Positions 15,969 through 24,329 of a stretch of DNA of 55,142 nt are shown piece by piece (the stretch's first letter is position 1; every line of letters starts with the position of its first letter). Position numbers and translations under genes: made by a program. Below the pieces are notes generated by a model. That model saw only the letters and a program-made list of their open reading frames with translations, was not told the DNA's origin and did no database searches. Origin of the DNA: Desulfobacterales bacterium (GTDB lineage Bacteria > Desulfobacterota > Desulfobacteria > Desulfobacterales > Desulfosalsimonadaceae); assembly GCA_018399235.1 (NCBI GenBank), contig JAGYOX010000003.1, positions 1 to 55,142 of the forward strand. Reading direction: 5' to 3'.

Positions 15969-18650
15969 TTGGAAAGCATTGTACTCACCATCAACGGGAA
16001 AAAGATTTCCTGCCAGGAAGGGACCAGTGTATTCGAAGCGGCGGCAAAAAACGGCATCCACATCCCTTCCCTCTGCTATCACCCGGATTTGAAACCTTAC
16101 GGCGCATGCCGGCTATGCCTGGTGGAAGACGAGAAAACAGGCCGGCTCTTTGCCTCGTGTGTAACGCCTGCTGCCCGGGATATGGTAATTCAAACAGACA
16201 CCCCCCGTGTGTTGGATCATCGCCGGAATATCATCCGCCTGATGATGGCTGAGCACCCGGAATCCTGCATTGTCTGCAACAAGGGAAACCGTTGCCAGCT
16301 GCGGCGAATCGCCGCCGACCTTGGCGTAGGGGAGAATGACCTCTACCCCATGCCGAATTACAGATCGTTTGAGCAATTAAATCCCTTTATTGTTCGGGAT
16401 TTAAGCAAATGCATTCTGTGCGGAAAATGCATCCGGGCGGACCATGAACTGGTCTGTACCGGGGCGATCGACTACAATCTCCGGGGATTCAGATCGCGAC
16501 CGGCCACCGCCCATGAAACGCCGTTGGAACATTCGAATTGCACGTTCTGCGGCACCTGCGTATCCATCTGTCCCACTGGTGCATTAAGCCCCAAAAATGC
16601 CTGGTATGCTGGCACTCCAGAGAGACAAGCCTCTTCGATATGCGGTTTTTGCGGCATTGGGTGTGCTCTGGACATCGGCATTTCGGGGAACAAAATTGTG
16701 GAGATCAACCCCGCTGACCTTGAAGAGACGGTAAACCGGGCGACCCTCTGCGTCCGGGGCCATTTTGCCCATGACTTTTTAAATTCCCCCGACCGCCTGA
16801 CAGCTCCAATGGTAAAATCGACCGGCGAAAACGAAGAACCCGCTTTTAACGAGGCCTCATGGGATGAGGCAGTTGAACATGTGATATCGAGGCTCTCGGA
16901 TATCAAACGGACCTATGGCCCGCAGAGCATTGCGTTTATCGGCTCTACCAAATGCAGCATTGAGGAAAACTACCTGTTCCAGAAGATCGGCCGGGCGATT
17001 TTCCAGTCAGAGAATATCATCAATATGGCCTCCCAAAACAGCGGAGCACAGCTAATGGCCCTTGACCAGAAGACCGGGGGCAGCTGCCGGGTCAACCGCC
17101 TCTCGGATTTGGAGAAGGCGCCGGCGATTGTCGTGCTGGGCCCCGACCCGGACCATGCCGCACCGGTCCTCGGCTATCACATTAAGCGGGCGGCAAAAAA
17201 AGGCGCCACATTGATTGTCATCGACCCCCTGCCCAATGACCTCTCCCTGTTTGCGGGGCAATGGATTCGGCCAGAGCTCTCCAAAAACCCTAATTTTTCG
17301 CTTACTTCCCTTATAAACGGGATTGCCGCCGAACTGGTGGCGCGAAATGGGCACGCCACCGAATTTATCGAGAACCATACATTGGATGGCAACGCCTACA
17401 CAGAGGGTCTCAACGCGCAAGACCCGGAAGCAATTGCCGGTCTGGCGGCAGTTACGAGGGAGGATCTGAAAACCGCCGCATCCCTTCTGGAGGGCAAAAA
17501 AACGGCCTTTGTCGTTGGCCATACCGCCGGCCAGTCGATCTCAGAAGCCGGTTTCAACGCGCTTTTTAACCTTTCATTGCTCACCGGCAGCCAGGGCGGA
17601 AAGGGAACCGGCATATACCTGATGACAGAGGCCGGCAACGGGATGGGGGCCTTTGATATGGGCGTATCCCCGGATCGGCTCCCCGGCCGCCATGCGATTT
17701 CAGATGAATCCGGCCGTATCCCCCTGGAAAAGGCATGGAAAACAAAAATTTCCCCGGATCCCGGCCTCAGTATGCTCCGGCTGATAGAAGCGGCTGAAAA
17801 CGGCACCCTAAAAGCCGTCTACATCATGGGGGAGAATCCCTTGAGAAAGCTACCCCAGCCGAGGCGGGTTAAAAATGCCCTCAAAAAACTCGATTTCATG
17901 GTTGTCCAGGATATTCTGTGCAATCAGACAGTCAAACTGGCAGACGTCATCCTCCCGGGGGCGGCATTTACTGAAAAAGCCGGGGCGTTTACCAATATGG
18001 AAGGACGGATCCAGAACTTCGCCCCCATTGTATCGCCGCCGGGACAGGCCCTACCCGATTGGGAGATTCTTGCTTTACTTGCATCCAAAATGGGGTATCC
18101 GGAAAAATATACCACAATTGAACAGGTCAAGCAGGAAATCCGGCGCTTGGTGCCCATGCATGCGGACCTTGGCAGCCACCGGCAGGGTTGGCTGAAAAAC
18201 AACGGGTTAGAAAGCGGCTTCCGGTTTAACTTTTCTCCGGTGGATATCCCGGGCCCGGAGCCGGCGCCTCCGGATCCGAACTTTCCTTACACCGGCATTA
18301 TCCGGGGGCTCAGGTATCACCTGGGCTGCGGCACACGCACCAGCCGCTCTGAGCGGATCCAGAGCTTTCAGCTCAGGGGGCAGATCGAAATTTCTCCCGA
18401 GGATTCCCAACGGCTCGATTTGTCGGAAGCCGATCGCCTTCGCCTGACCAGCCCCTTCGGACAAATCGAGCGGGGCTTCCGAATAAATACGGATATGACG
18501 GTCGGCCAGATATTCATTCCCCTGGCGTACAATCAAAATGATGCCATGAACCTGGTGGATTTATGCGAATCACCGACTTCAGGGGCACCGGGTTGGATGG
18601 TCTGCCGTGTCAAAATAGAAAAAAATGAAACCAGCGGGGAGATGCCATAA
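15969..18650 (+). CDS. NuoG/FdhA-like iron-sulfur molybdopterin-fold subunit lacking formate dehydrogenase active-site residues
   Basis: 893 residues from a TTG start with AGGAGG nine bases upstream. Domain order: [2Fe-2S] ferredoxin (Cys36, 47, 50, 64), NuoG His-Cys cluster (His97, Cys101, 104, 110), two further cluster motifs (Cys149/152/155/164 and 192/195/198/202), then the molybdopterin oxidoreductase fold with its [4Fe-4S] set (Cys226, 229, 233, 262). Where formate dehydrogenases have Sec/Cys-His (CARVUHG in E. coli FdhF), this protein reads MASQNSG near 352-358, and the later Arg of VRGQNN is also absent. So it is most likely an electron-wiring subunit, not a formate dehydrogenase. Directly abuts nuoE. 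Whether it binds a pterin cofactor is unknown. Confidence 0.88.
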   Translation: MESIVLTINGKKISCQEGTSVFEAAAKNGIHIPSLCYHPDLKPYGACRLCLVEDEKTGRLFASCVTPAARDMVIQTDTPRVLDHRRNIIRLMMAEHPESCIVCNKGNRCQLRRIAADLGVGENDLYPMPNYRSFEQLNPFIVRDLSKCILCGKCIRADHELVCTGAIDYNLRGFRSRPATAHETPLEHSNCTFCGTCVSICPTGALSPKNAWYAGTPERQASSICGFCGIGCALDIGISGNKIVEINPADLEETVNRATLCVRGHFAHDFLNSPDRLTAPMVKSTGENEEPAFNEASWDEAVEHVISRLSDIKRTYGPQSIAFIGSTKCSIEENYLFQKIGRAIFQSENIINMASQNSGAQLMALDQKTGGSCRVNRLSDLEKAPAIVVLGPDPDHAAPVLGYHIKRAAKKGATLIVIDPLPNDLSLFAGQWIRPELSKNPNFSLTSLINGIAAELVARNGHATEFIENHTLDGNAYTEGLNAQDPEAIAGLAAVTREDLKTAASLLEGKKTAFVVGHTAGQSISEAGFNALFNLSLLTGSQGGKGTGIYLMTEAGNGMGAFDMGVSPDRLPGRHAISDESGRIPLEKAWKTKISPDPGLSMLRLIEAAENGTLKAVYIMGENPLRKLPQPRRVKNALKKLDFMVVQDILCNQTVKLADVILPGAAFTEKAGAFTNMEGRIQNFAPIVSPPGQALPDWEILALLASKMGYPEKYTTIEQVKQEIRRLVPMHADLGSHRQGWLKNNGLESGFRFNFSPVDIPGPEPAPPDPNFPYTGIIRGLRYHLGCGTRTSRSERIQSFQLRGQIEISPEDSQRLDLSEADRLRLTSPFGQIERGFRINTDMTVGQIFIPLAYNQNDAMNLVDLCESPTSGAPGWMVCRVKIEKNETSGEMP

Positions 18651-19172
18651 ATGGAACCCAAAGCCATTGACTGGGACCAGTTGCATGTCATTATCGATAA
18701 ACACCGGTATCAGAAATGGGGGCTGATCCCGCTTCTGCAGGAGGTTCAGGAAGTATTTGGCTATATTCCGCCGGCTTCGATCGAACCCATTGCCCGGGCA
18801 ATGAAGATGTTTCCCACCTGCATCCAGGGCGTGATCACCTTCTACGCCGGATTTTCCTTAAAGCCCAAGGGGCGGTATGTGATTCGCGTCTGCCGGGGCA
18901 CGGCCTGTCATGTGAAAGGCGGGCGCAGTATTTTGCGGATGATGAAAAAAGAGCTGGAACTGGAGGAGGGCGAGACCAGTCCGGATTATCAGTTTACCCT
19001 TGAAACCGTCGCATGCCTTGGGGCCTGCTTCCTGGCACCGACCATGATGGTCAACAAGAATTACTACGGCAAGCTCACCCCGCCGAAAGTTATCAGTATA
19101 CTGAATCAATACCGAAAGCCAAAGCCCACTGAATCATCCAGTCCGGCCAAGGAGGCTGATGATGGCCGCTGA
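18651..19172 (+). CDS. nuoE: NuoE-like [2Fe-2S] subunit
   Basis: 173 residues; starts on the base after the stop of the previous gene. Thioredoxin-like ferredoxin of the complex I/bifurcating hydrogenase type: N-terminal helical region with GLIPLLQEVQEVFGYIP, then cluster ligands Cys81 and Cys86 (VCRGTAC) and Cys122 and Cys126 (ACLGAC). It passes electrons between NuoF flavin and the rest of the complex. Overlaps the next gene by 14 bp. A dedicated, non-complex-I role is inferred from the absence of membrane nuo genes nearby. Confidence 0.94.
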   Translation: MEPKAIDWDQLHVIIDKHRYQKWGLIPLLQEVQEVFGYIPPASIEPIARAMKMFPTCIQGVITFYAGFSLKPKGRYVIRVCRGTACHVKGGRSILRMMKKELELEEGETSPDYQFTLETVACLGACFLAPTMMVNKNYYGKLTPPKVISILNQYRKPKPTESSSPAKEADDGR

Positions 19173-22100
19173 AAGACTAACATCCATTGGACAGCTGGAA
19201 TGGCTCCGCAATAAAATCCTGGCGGATACCGGAAAAAGTCGAACCCAGATCCATGTCTGCATGACCGGATGCCGGGCCTATGGGGCGGCCGAAGTCGCCG
19301 CCGCGCTTTCCGAAGAAATCCGTACACAGGGACTCGAAAAGGAGGTCGAAATCCGCTCCACCGGCTGCCACGGCTTTTGCGCCAAGGCCCCGGTAATTGC
19401 CATCGAACCCTTGGGCATTCAGTATCAGGAAGTCACCCCGGACGACGCCCCGGAGATTGTCTCCCAGACCATAAAGCAAAACCAGCTGATCGAACGCCTG
19501 GCCTACCAGGACCCTCGCACGCATCAGATAGTTTACCATCGCGACCACATCCCCTTTTACAAAAATCAGGAGCGACGTGTCCTATCCCATTGCGGGCGGA
19601 TCGACCCGACCCGGATCGAACATTACATTGCCGAAGGCGGATATAAGGCTTTGGTGAAGGCGCTTTCCCAGATGACCCCGGAGGGCGTGATCGAAGAAGT
19701 GATCGCCGCCAAGCTAAAAGGCCGCGGTGGCGCCGGGTTTCCTACAGGGCTTAAATGGCGGTTCGCCCGCCAGGCTGAAAATTTTCCCAAGTACCTGATC
19801 TGCAATGCCGATGAAGGCGACCCCGGGGCATTCATGGACCGGGCCCTGTTGGAAGGCGACCCCCATGCCGTGCTCGAGGGGATGCTCATAGGGGCTCTTG
19901 CCATTGGCGCTGAGTATGGTTTCATCTATGTCCGTGAAGAATACCCAATTGCGGTTGAGCATTTAACCATTGCCCTGGAGCAGGCAGAGAGCCTGGGTCT
20001 GCTTGGCGAAAATATCCTGGGCACCGGCTTTAATTTCAAGCTCTCCCTTAAAATGGGGGCCGGCGCGTTTGTATGCGGGGAGGAAACCGCCTTGATGGCG
20101 TCCATCGAGGGCAAACGCGGCATGCCCAGCCCCCGCCCGCCTTTCCCGGCCCAGGCCGGCCTGGACGAAAAACCCACCAACATCAATAATGTTGAAACGT
20201 TCGCCAATGTGCCGCTGATCATCAAAAACGGCGCGGACTGGTACGGCCAGGTAGGCACGGAGAACAGCAAGGGAACCAAAATATTCTCCCTTGCCGGCAA
20301 AGTAAACAACACCGGCCTGGTGGAGGTGCCCATCGGGATCACCATCAAAGACGTCATCTATGATATCGGCGGGGGCATCCCGAAAGGCAGGCAGTTTAAA
20401 GCGGTTCAAATGGGCGGGCCGGCAGGCGGCTGCGTACCGGCGCAATTCCTCAACCTTCCCATAGACTATGATACCATCCAGCGCGTCGGCGCGATAATGG
20501 GCTCCGGCGGCATGGTGGTCATGGACGAGAACAACTGCATGGTGGAAATCGCCCGCTTCTTTTTAAGCTTCACACAATCGGAATCCTGCGGTAAATGCGC
20601 CCCGTGTCGCCTGGGAACCACCCAGCTGCTGGAAATTCTTACCCGGATCACCCTCGGCCGGGGAAGAATCGAGGATATCGACACCATCAAATCGATCGGC
20701 AAGACCATATCAGAAACGTCCTTATGCGGACTCGGCCAGGCCTGCCCCAAGCCGGCGCTTTCCACGCTTAAATATTTTGAGCAGGAATACCGGGACCACA
20801 TCCTTGAACACCGATGCGCGGGTGCGGTTTGCGACTCCATGGTGATATCTGCCTGTCAGCATGCGTGCCCTGCGGGCATTGATGTGCCAAACTATGTAGC
20901 CGCCATCGCCAACGGCAATTATTGGGAGGCGGTTGAGATTATCCGCGAGAGAAATCCCTTCCCCGCGGTATGCGGCCGCATCTGCATTCATCCATGCGAG
21001 TTCAAATGCCGGCGGGGGGAGTTGGACGACCCCGTGGCCATCCGGTCGCTTAAACGCTTTGCCTCAGACTGGTATTTTGAAAACATCGGTCCGGAGCGGG
21101 AACCCTTCCCGGTGACCAAAAATGAAAAAGTGGCGATTGTGGGCGCCGGTCCGTCCGGCCTCACCTGCGCCTACTTTCTATCCGAGATGGGCTACGAAGC
21201 GAACGTTTTCGAGGCCCAATCCATTGCCGGGGGAATGCTGGGCATTGCCGTGCCTGAATTCCGGCTGCCCAGAAAAATTATTGAAGAAGAAATCGAATAT
21301 ATTAAAAACGCAGGGGTCAAAATTCACTATAACTCCCCCATTGACGCCAATCATACGGTCAACGACCTCATGAAGGAGGGTTACAGCGCCGTATTCATTG
21401 CCGCCGGCGCACAGGCGAGCAAACATATCGGCATCCCCGGCGAAGAAGAAGGGCTGGATGGCCTGTTTTACGGATTGAACTTTTTAAGTGATATTCGAAC
21501 GGGGAAATCGATGCGCCTTTCCGGCCGGACCGTTGTCATCGGCGGCGGCAACGTCGCGCTGGATGTGGCCCGCACGGCCCTTCGCGGCGGATCTGACCAT
21601 GTACAGCTCTTCTGCCTGGAGGGCCGTGACGAAATGCCGGCCTGGGAAAAAGACATCATCGAGGCCGCTGATGAGGGCGTGGTTTTAAATCCTTCCTGGT
21701 CCCCGAGTGAAATCTATCAGGAAAACAACAAAATCACCGGCATCCGGTTCACCCGGTGTCTTTCCGTTTTCGACCAGGAGGGCCGCTTCAACCCGGCATG
21801 CGATATAAATGATGACCAGTTCATCGAAACCGACAATATCATCATCTCCATCGGCCAGGCCCCGGATACGTCTTTTCTGCCCGAAGACAGCCAGCTCGAG
21901 CGCGCCCTTTGGGGAAGCCTCGCGGTTGATGAAAACACCCTTGCCACCAATGTGCCGGGGGTTTTTGCGGGCGGCGACTTCACCACCGGACCGACCTATG
22001 TCATTCGGGCCATCGCCTCCGGCCGACGGGCGGCGCTCGCCATTGATAAATACCTGGCCGGCGACAAGGCCCGGGTCTATATGCCGGATGAAAAAACCAA

Positions 22101-22299
22101 GAGGGCCCAGAAGACCGGCCTGGCCCTTGAAGAGGAGTCCACCGAGGAGAAACATCGCGTTGAAGTCGAGTTTGAAAATCCGGATGAGCGTATACGGGAC
22201 TTCAGGGAGGTTGAAAAGGGCTTTACTGAGGCGCAGGCCCGGTTTGAAGCTAAGCGGTGCCTGCGATGCGATCTTGAAAAGGAGGATAACGAGCTATGA
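19159..22299 (+). CDS. nuoF: NuoF-GltD fusion: NADH-reactive flavoprotein fused to a glutamate-synthase-small-subunit-type oxidoreductase
   Basis: 1046 residues in three parts. (1) About 1-115: thioredoxin-like [2Fe-2S] domain, Cys34/38 and Cys70/74. (2) About 120-550: NuoF with the FMN/NADH region (GRGGAGFPTGLKW, ADEGDPGAF, GAGAFVCGEETALMASIEG) and the [4Fe-4S] site ESCGKCAPCRLGT near 476 plus CGLGQAC near 520. (3) About 560-1046: GltD-like, with an N-terminal cysteine region (CPAGIDVP, CGRICIHPCEFKCRRG), an FAD Rossmann motif VGAGPSGL near 657 and a second nucleotide motif IGGGNVALDVA near 792. Two flavins and two pyridine-nucleotide sites in one chain resemble electron-bifurcating enzymes; bifurcation is inference. 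Starts ATGATG with GGAGG upstream; overlaps metV by 4 bp. Confidence 0.93.
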   Translation: MMAAERLTSIGQLEWLRNKILADTGKSRTQIHVCMTGCRAYGAAEVAAALSEEIRTQGLEKEVEIRSTGCHGFCAKAPVIAIEPLGIQYQEVTPDDAPEIVSQTIKQNQLIERLAYQDPRTHQIVYHRDHIPFYKNQERRVLSHCGRIDPTRIEHYIAEGGYKALVKALSQMTPEGVIEEVIAAKLKGRGGAGFPTGLKWRFARQAENFPKYLICNADEGDPGAFMDRALLEGDPHAVLEGMLIGALAIGAEYGFIYVREEYPIAVEHLTIALEQAESLGLLGENILGTGFNFKLSLKMGAGAFVCGEETALMASIEGKRGMPSPRPPFPAQAGLDEKPTNINNVETFANVPLIIKNGADWYGQVGTENSKGTKIFSLAGKVNNTGLVEVPIGITIKDVIYDIGGGIPKGRQFKAVQMGGPAGGCVPAQFLNLPIDYDTIQRVGAIMGSGGMVVMDENNCMVEIARFFLSFTQSESCGKCAPCRLGTTQLLEILTRITLGRGRIEDIDTIKSIGKTISETSLCGLGQACPKPALSTLKYFEQEYRDHILEHRCAGAVCDSMVISACQHACPAGIDVPNYVAAIANGNYWEAVEIIRERNPFPAVCGRICIHPCEFKCRRGELDDPVAIRSLKRFASDWYFENIGPEREPFPVTKNEKVAIVGAGPSGLTCAYFLSEMGYEANVFEAQSIAGGMLGIAVPEFRLPRKIIEEEIEYIKNAGVKIHYNSPIDANHTVNDLMKEGYSAVFIAAGAQASKHIGIPGEEEGLDGLFYGLNFLSDIRTGKSMRLSGRTVVIGGGNVALDVARTALRGGSDHVQLFCLEGRDEMPAWEKDIIEAADEGVVLNPSWSPSEIYQENNKITGIRFTRCLSVFDQEGRFNPACDINDDQFIETDNIIISIGQAPDTSFLPEDSQLERALWGSLAVDENTLATNVPGVFAGGDFTTGPTYVIRAIASGRRAALAIDKYLAGDKARVYMPDEKTKRAQKTGLALEEESTEEKHRVEVEFENPDERIRDFREVEKGFTEAQARFEAKRCLRCDLEKEDNEL

Positions 22300-22949
22300 T
22301 CCGATCCATCACCCGGCCCAAATCCGAAGAAGAGATTGATCGACTCCTCGACGGATCCGGGCGCATATTTATTATCGGCTGCGGCACCTGCGTGACCCTT
22401 ACCCACACCGGCGGTGAGCCGGAGGTTGCCGCCATGAAAGAACGCCTTTCCGCCAAGGGAAAAGTCATTACCGGGACTACCGTGGTGCCGGTGGCCTGCG
22501 ACAACCTTACGGGTGAGATACTTAAAGAATTCAAAGCGCCCTTGAACCAGGCAGAGGCCCTTTTGATAATGACCTGTGCCTATGGGGTTCAGACCATTGC
22601 CCGGCAGCTAAAGAAGTTTGTGGTTCCGGCCCTGGACACCCTGTTCGTCGGAAAGGAAACCGGCTTTGGCGAATTCAACGAAATCTGCCGTCAGTGCGGC
22701 ACCTGTATCATCGGTGAAACCGGCGGGATATGCCCCGTGACCACATGCCATAAGGGGCTGGTCAACGGGCCATGCGGGGGCACCAACAACGGCAAATGCG
22801 AAATCGATCCGAACAAGGACTGCGCCTGGACCCTTATATACAATCGACTAAAAGAACTCGGCCGCCTGGACCTCATGCGCCAATACCAGAAGCCGCGGAA
22901 TCATTTAGGGGAGCCGAGCCCGGGCAAGTTTTATATAAAAAGCAATTAG
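22296..22949 (+). CDS. metV: MetV, zinc/iron-sulfur subunit of methylene-THF reductase
   Basis: 217 residues. Matches the MTHFR C-terminal (MetV) family: N-terminal IIGCGTCVTLTHTGG and a C-terminal cysteine-rich part CRQCGTCIIGETGG...CPVTTCHKG...GPCGG...GKCEID. In acetogens MetV forms the active MetVF reductase, binding a Fe-S cluster and linking MetF to its electron donor. Here it overlaps the NuoF-GltD gene (ATGA) with GGAGG upstream, so it should be made in stoichiometry with that subunit. MetF proper lies 345 bp further, separated by repeats. Confidence 0.92.
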   Translation: MIRSITRPKSEEEIDRLLDGSGRIFIIGCGTCVTLTHTGGEPEVAAMKERLSAKGKVITGTTVVPVACDNLTGEILKEFKAPLNQAEALLIMTCAYGVQTIARQLKKFVVPALDTLFVGKETGFGEFNEICRQCGTCIIGETGGICPVTTCHKGLVNGPCGGTNNGKCEIDPNKDCAWTLIYNRLKELGRLDLMRQYQKPRNHLGEPSPGKFYIKSN

Positions 22950-22950
22950 G

Positions 22951-22978
22951 TATTGGGTATTAGGTATTGGGTATTGGG
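22951..22978. repeat. Heptanucleotide repeat array (4 units)
   Basis: Units TATTGGG, TATTAGG, TATTGGG, TATTGGG beginning two bases after the metV stop. Different unit from the other arrays but the same 7-bp period. Confidence 0.75.
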
Positions 22979-22993
22979 TTGGATATTGATTAT

Positions 22994-23061
22994 GTCATTC
23001 CGAGGAGCGATAGTGACGAGGAATCTTGGAGGAAAGATTTCTCACTGCCGTTCGAAATGAC
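22994..23061. repeat. Stem-loop repeat, GTCATTYCGAGGAGCG family, copy 1
   Basis: Begins GTCATTCCGAGGAGCGATAG and ends CGTTCGAAATGAC, an imperfect inverted repeat with an internal GAATCTT/AAGATTTC pair. The second copy is at 31661-31740. Located between metV and metF. Confidence 0.75.
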
Positions 23062-23093
23062 AAATATTTGTATAATAGCATTGATTGACAATC

Positions 23094-23244
23094 TCGTAAA
23101 AAGTCGATTTTAGGATGGCAAAGAAAAAAGTTCAAGCCCCGTTTAAGATTAGGGGGCGCGCAAAATCCCGAGGAATGCAGCGTACTTATCTGTACGTGAA
23201 ATTCCGAGGGATGCAGCGCAACACAGATATTGGACTTTTTACGA
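23094..23244. repeat. About 150-bp element with inverted TCGTAAAAAGTC ends
   Basis: Bounded by TCGTAAAAAGTC (23094-23105) and its exact inverse GACTTTTTACGA (23233-23244). Inside are two direct copies of CCGAGGRATGCAGCG (about 23168 and 23203). No coding frame. The left end plus the next 20 bases recur at 26467-26503. Looks like a nonautonomous (MITE-like) or structured intergenic element separating metV from metF. Confidence 0.7.
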
Positions 23245-23294
23245 AGCCATCATTGATTTGAAACGATCAATTTTAGGATAAAGGGAGAAGCCCC

Positions 23295-24185
23295 ATGCCG
23301 TCATCGTTTAAAAAAGCTCTCAGTTCAGGCAAATTTGTCGTCACCTGCGAAGTGGCCCCTGGCAAGGGCACCAACCTGGAAAAAATGCGGCATCACATAG
23401 AGCTTTTAAAAGATAAAGTGGATGCCATGAATGTCACGGATCACCAGAGTTCGGTGATGCGTTTTCCTTCCCTCGGCGGTGCCCTTCTGATCAAAGAAAT
23501 GGGCGGCGAGCCCATTCTGCAAATGACCTGCCGAGACCGCAACCGCCTGGCGCTCCAAGCGGATCTGCTGTTTGCTTCAAGCCGGGGGATTCATAACGTC
23601 CTGTGTCTGACCGGCGATTCGGTGATGCTTGGCGATCACAAGGAGGCCAAAGCAGTATTTGACATGGATTCCTGCCAGCTGGTGGCCGCCATTCGAAGGC
23701 TTGAATCCGGCAAAGACATAGCAGGCAATGAGCTGGACGGCGGAGTTTCTTTTTGCGCCGGCGCCATCGTCACCCCGGAGGCGAACCCCCTTGAACCCCA
23801 GTTGATCAAGTTTGAAAAAAAAATCGATGCAGGGGCCGAATTCATCCAGACCCAGGCTGTTTATGACCTGAATAATTTTAAAAGTTTTATGGACTATGCC
23901 CGGCAGTTTCCGGTGAAAATCCTGGCCGGGATCATCCTCTTAACCTCTGCCCCCATGGCGCGGTTTATGAATAAAAACGTCGCCGGCGTCACTGTTCCCC
24001 AGGACTTGATCGATGAAATGGCGGCCGCGCCGAAAGGCGGCGCGCTTGCCAAAGGCATTGAAATCGCCGGCCGAATGATCCGGCAGATCAAGGATGAAAA
24101 TATCTGCCACGGCGTTCACATCATGGCCATCGGCAAAGAAGACAGGGTTCCGGAAATCATGGAAGCCGCCGGAATGACGGCATAA
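23295..24185 (+). CDS. metF: 5,10-methylenetetrahydrofolate reductase MetF
   Basis: 296 residues; the ordinary MetF of the cluster. Motifs: TCEVAPGKG with the catalytic Glu near 19, MTCRDRNRLALQADL, and CLTGDS with the flavin-contacting Asp. The C-terminal segment GVHIMAIGKEDRVPEIM closes the barrel. GGGAG precedes the ATG. Reduces methylene-THF to methyl-THF or the reverse in the methyl branch of the Wood-Ljungdahl pathway; it is expected to pair with MetV. A promoter of its own may have been introduced by the 345-bp repeat-filled gap. Confidence 0.93.
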   Translation: MPSSFKKALSSGKFVVTCEVAPGKGTNLEKMRHHIELLKDKVDAMNVTDHQSSVMRFPSLGGALLIKEMGGEPILQMTCRDRNRLALQADLLFASSRGIHNVLCLTGDSVMLGDHKEAKAVFDMDSCQLVAAIRRLESGKDIAGNELDGGVSFCAGAIVTPEANPLEPQLIKFEKKIDAGAEFIQTQAVYDLNNFKSFMDYARQFPVKILAGIILLTSAPMARFMNKNVAGVTVPQDLIDEMAAAPKGGALAKGIEIAGRMIRQIKDENICHGVHIMAIGKEDRVPEIMEAAGMTA

Positions 24186-24187
24186 AA

Positions 24188-24250
24188 GGTTTAAGGGGAA
24201 AGGTTTAAGGTTTAAGGTTTAGGGTGTAAGGTGTAAGGTGTAAGGTGTAG
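24188..24250. repeat. Heptanucleotide repeat array (9 units)
   Basis: Units GGTTTAA, GGGGAAA, GGTTTAA, GGTTTAA, GGTTTAG, then GGTGTAA three times and GGTGTAG. Starts three bases after the metF stop. Confidence 0.85.
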
Positions 24251-24329
24251 CATTAACAGCCTCGCACGAAATCAGCATTTAAGGTTTCAGTGTTCAGGTT
24301 TGCACTAAAAAAAGCCTTAGCAGGCATGG

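Noticed and set aside
15969-18650. Calling this gene formate dehydrogenase alpha subunit (fdhA)
   Set aside because: The catalytic Sec/Cys-His pair and the conserved Arg are missing; only the fold and Fe-S ligands remain.
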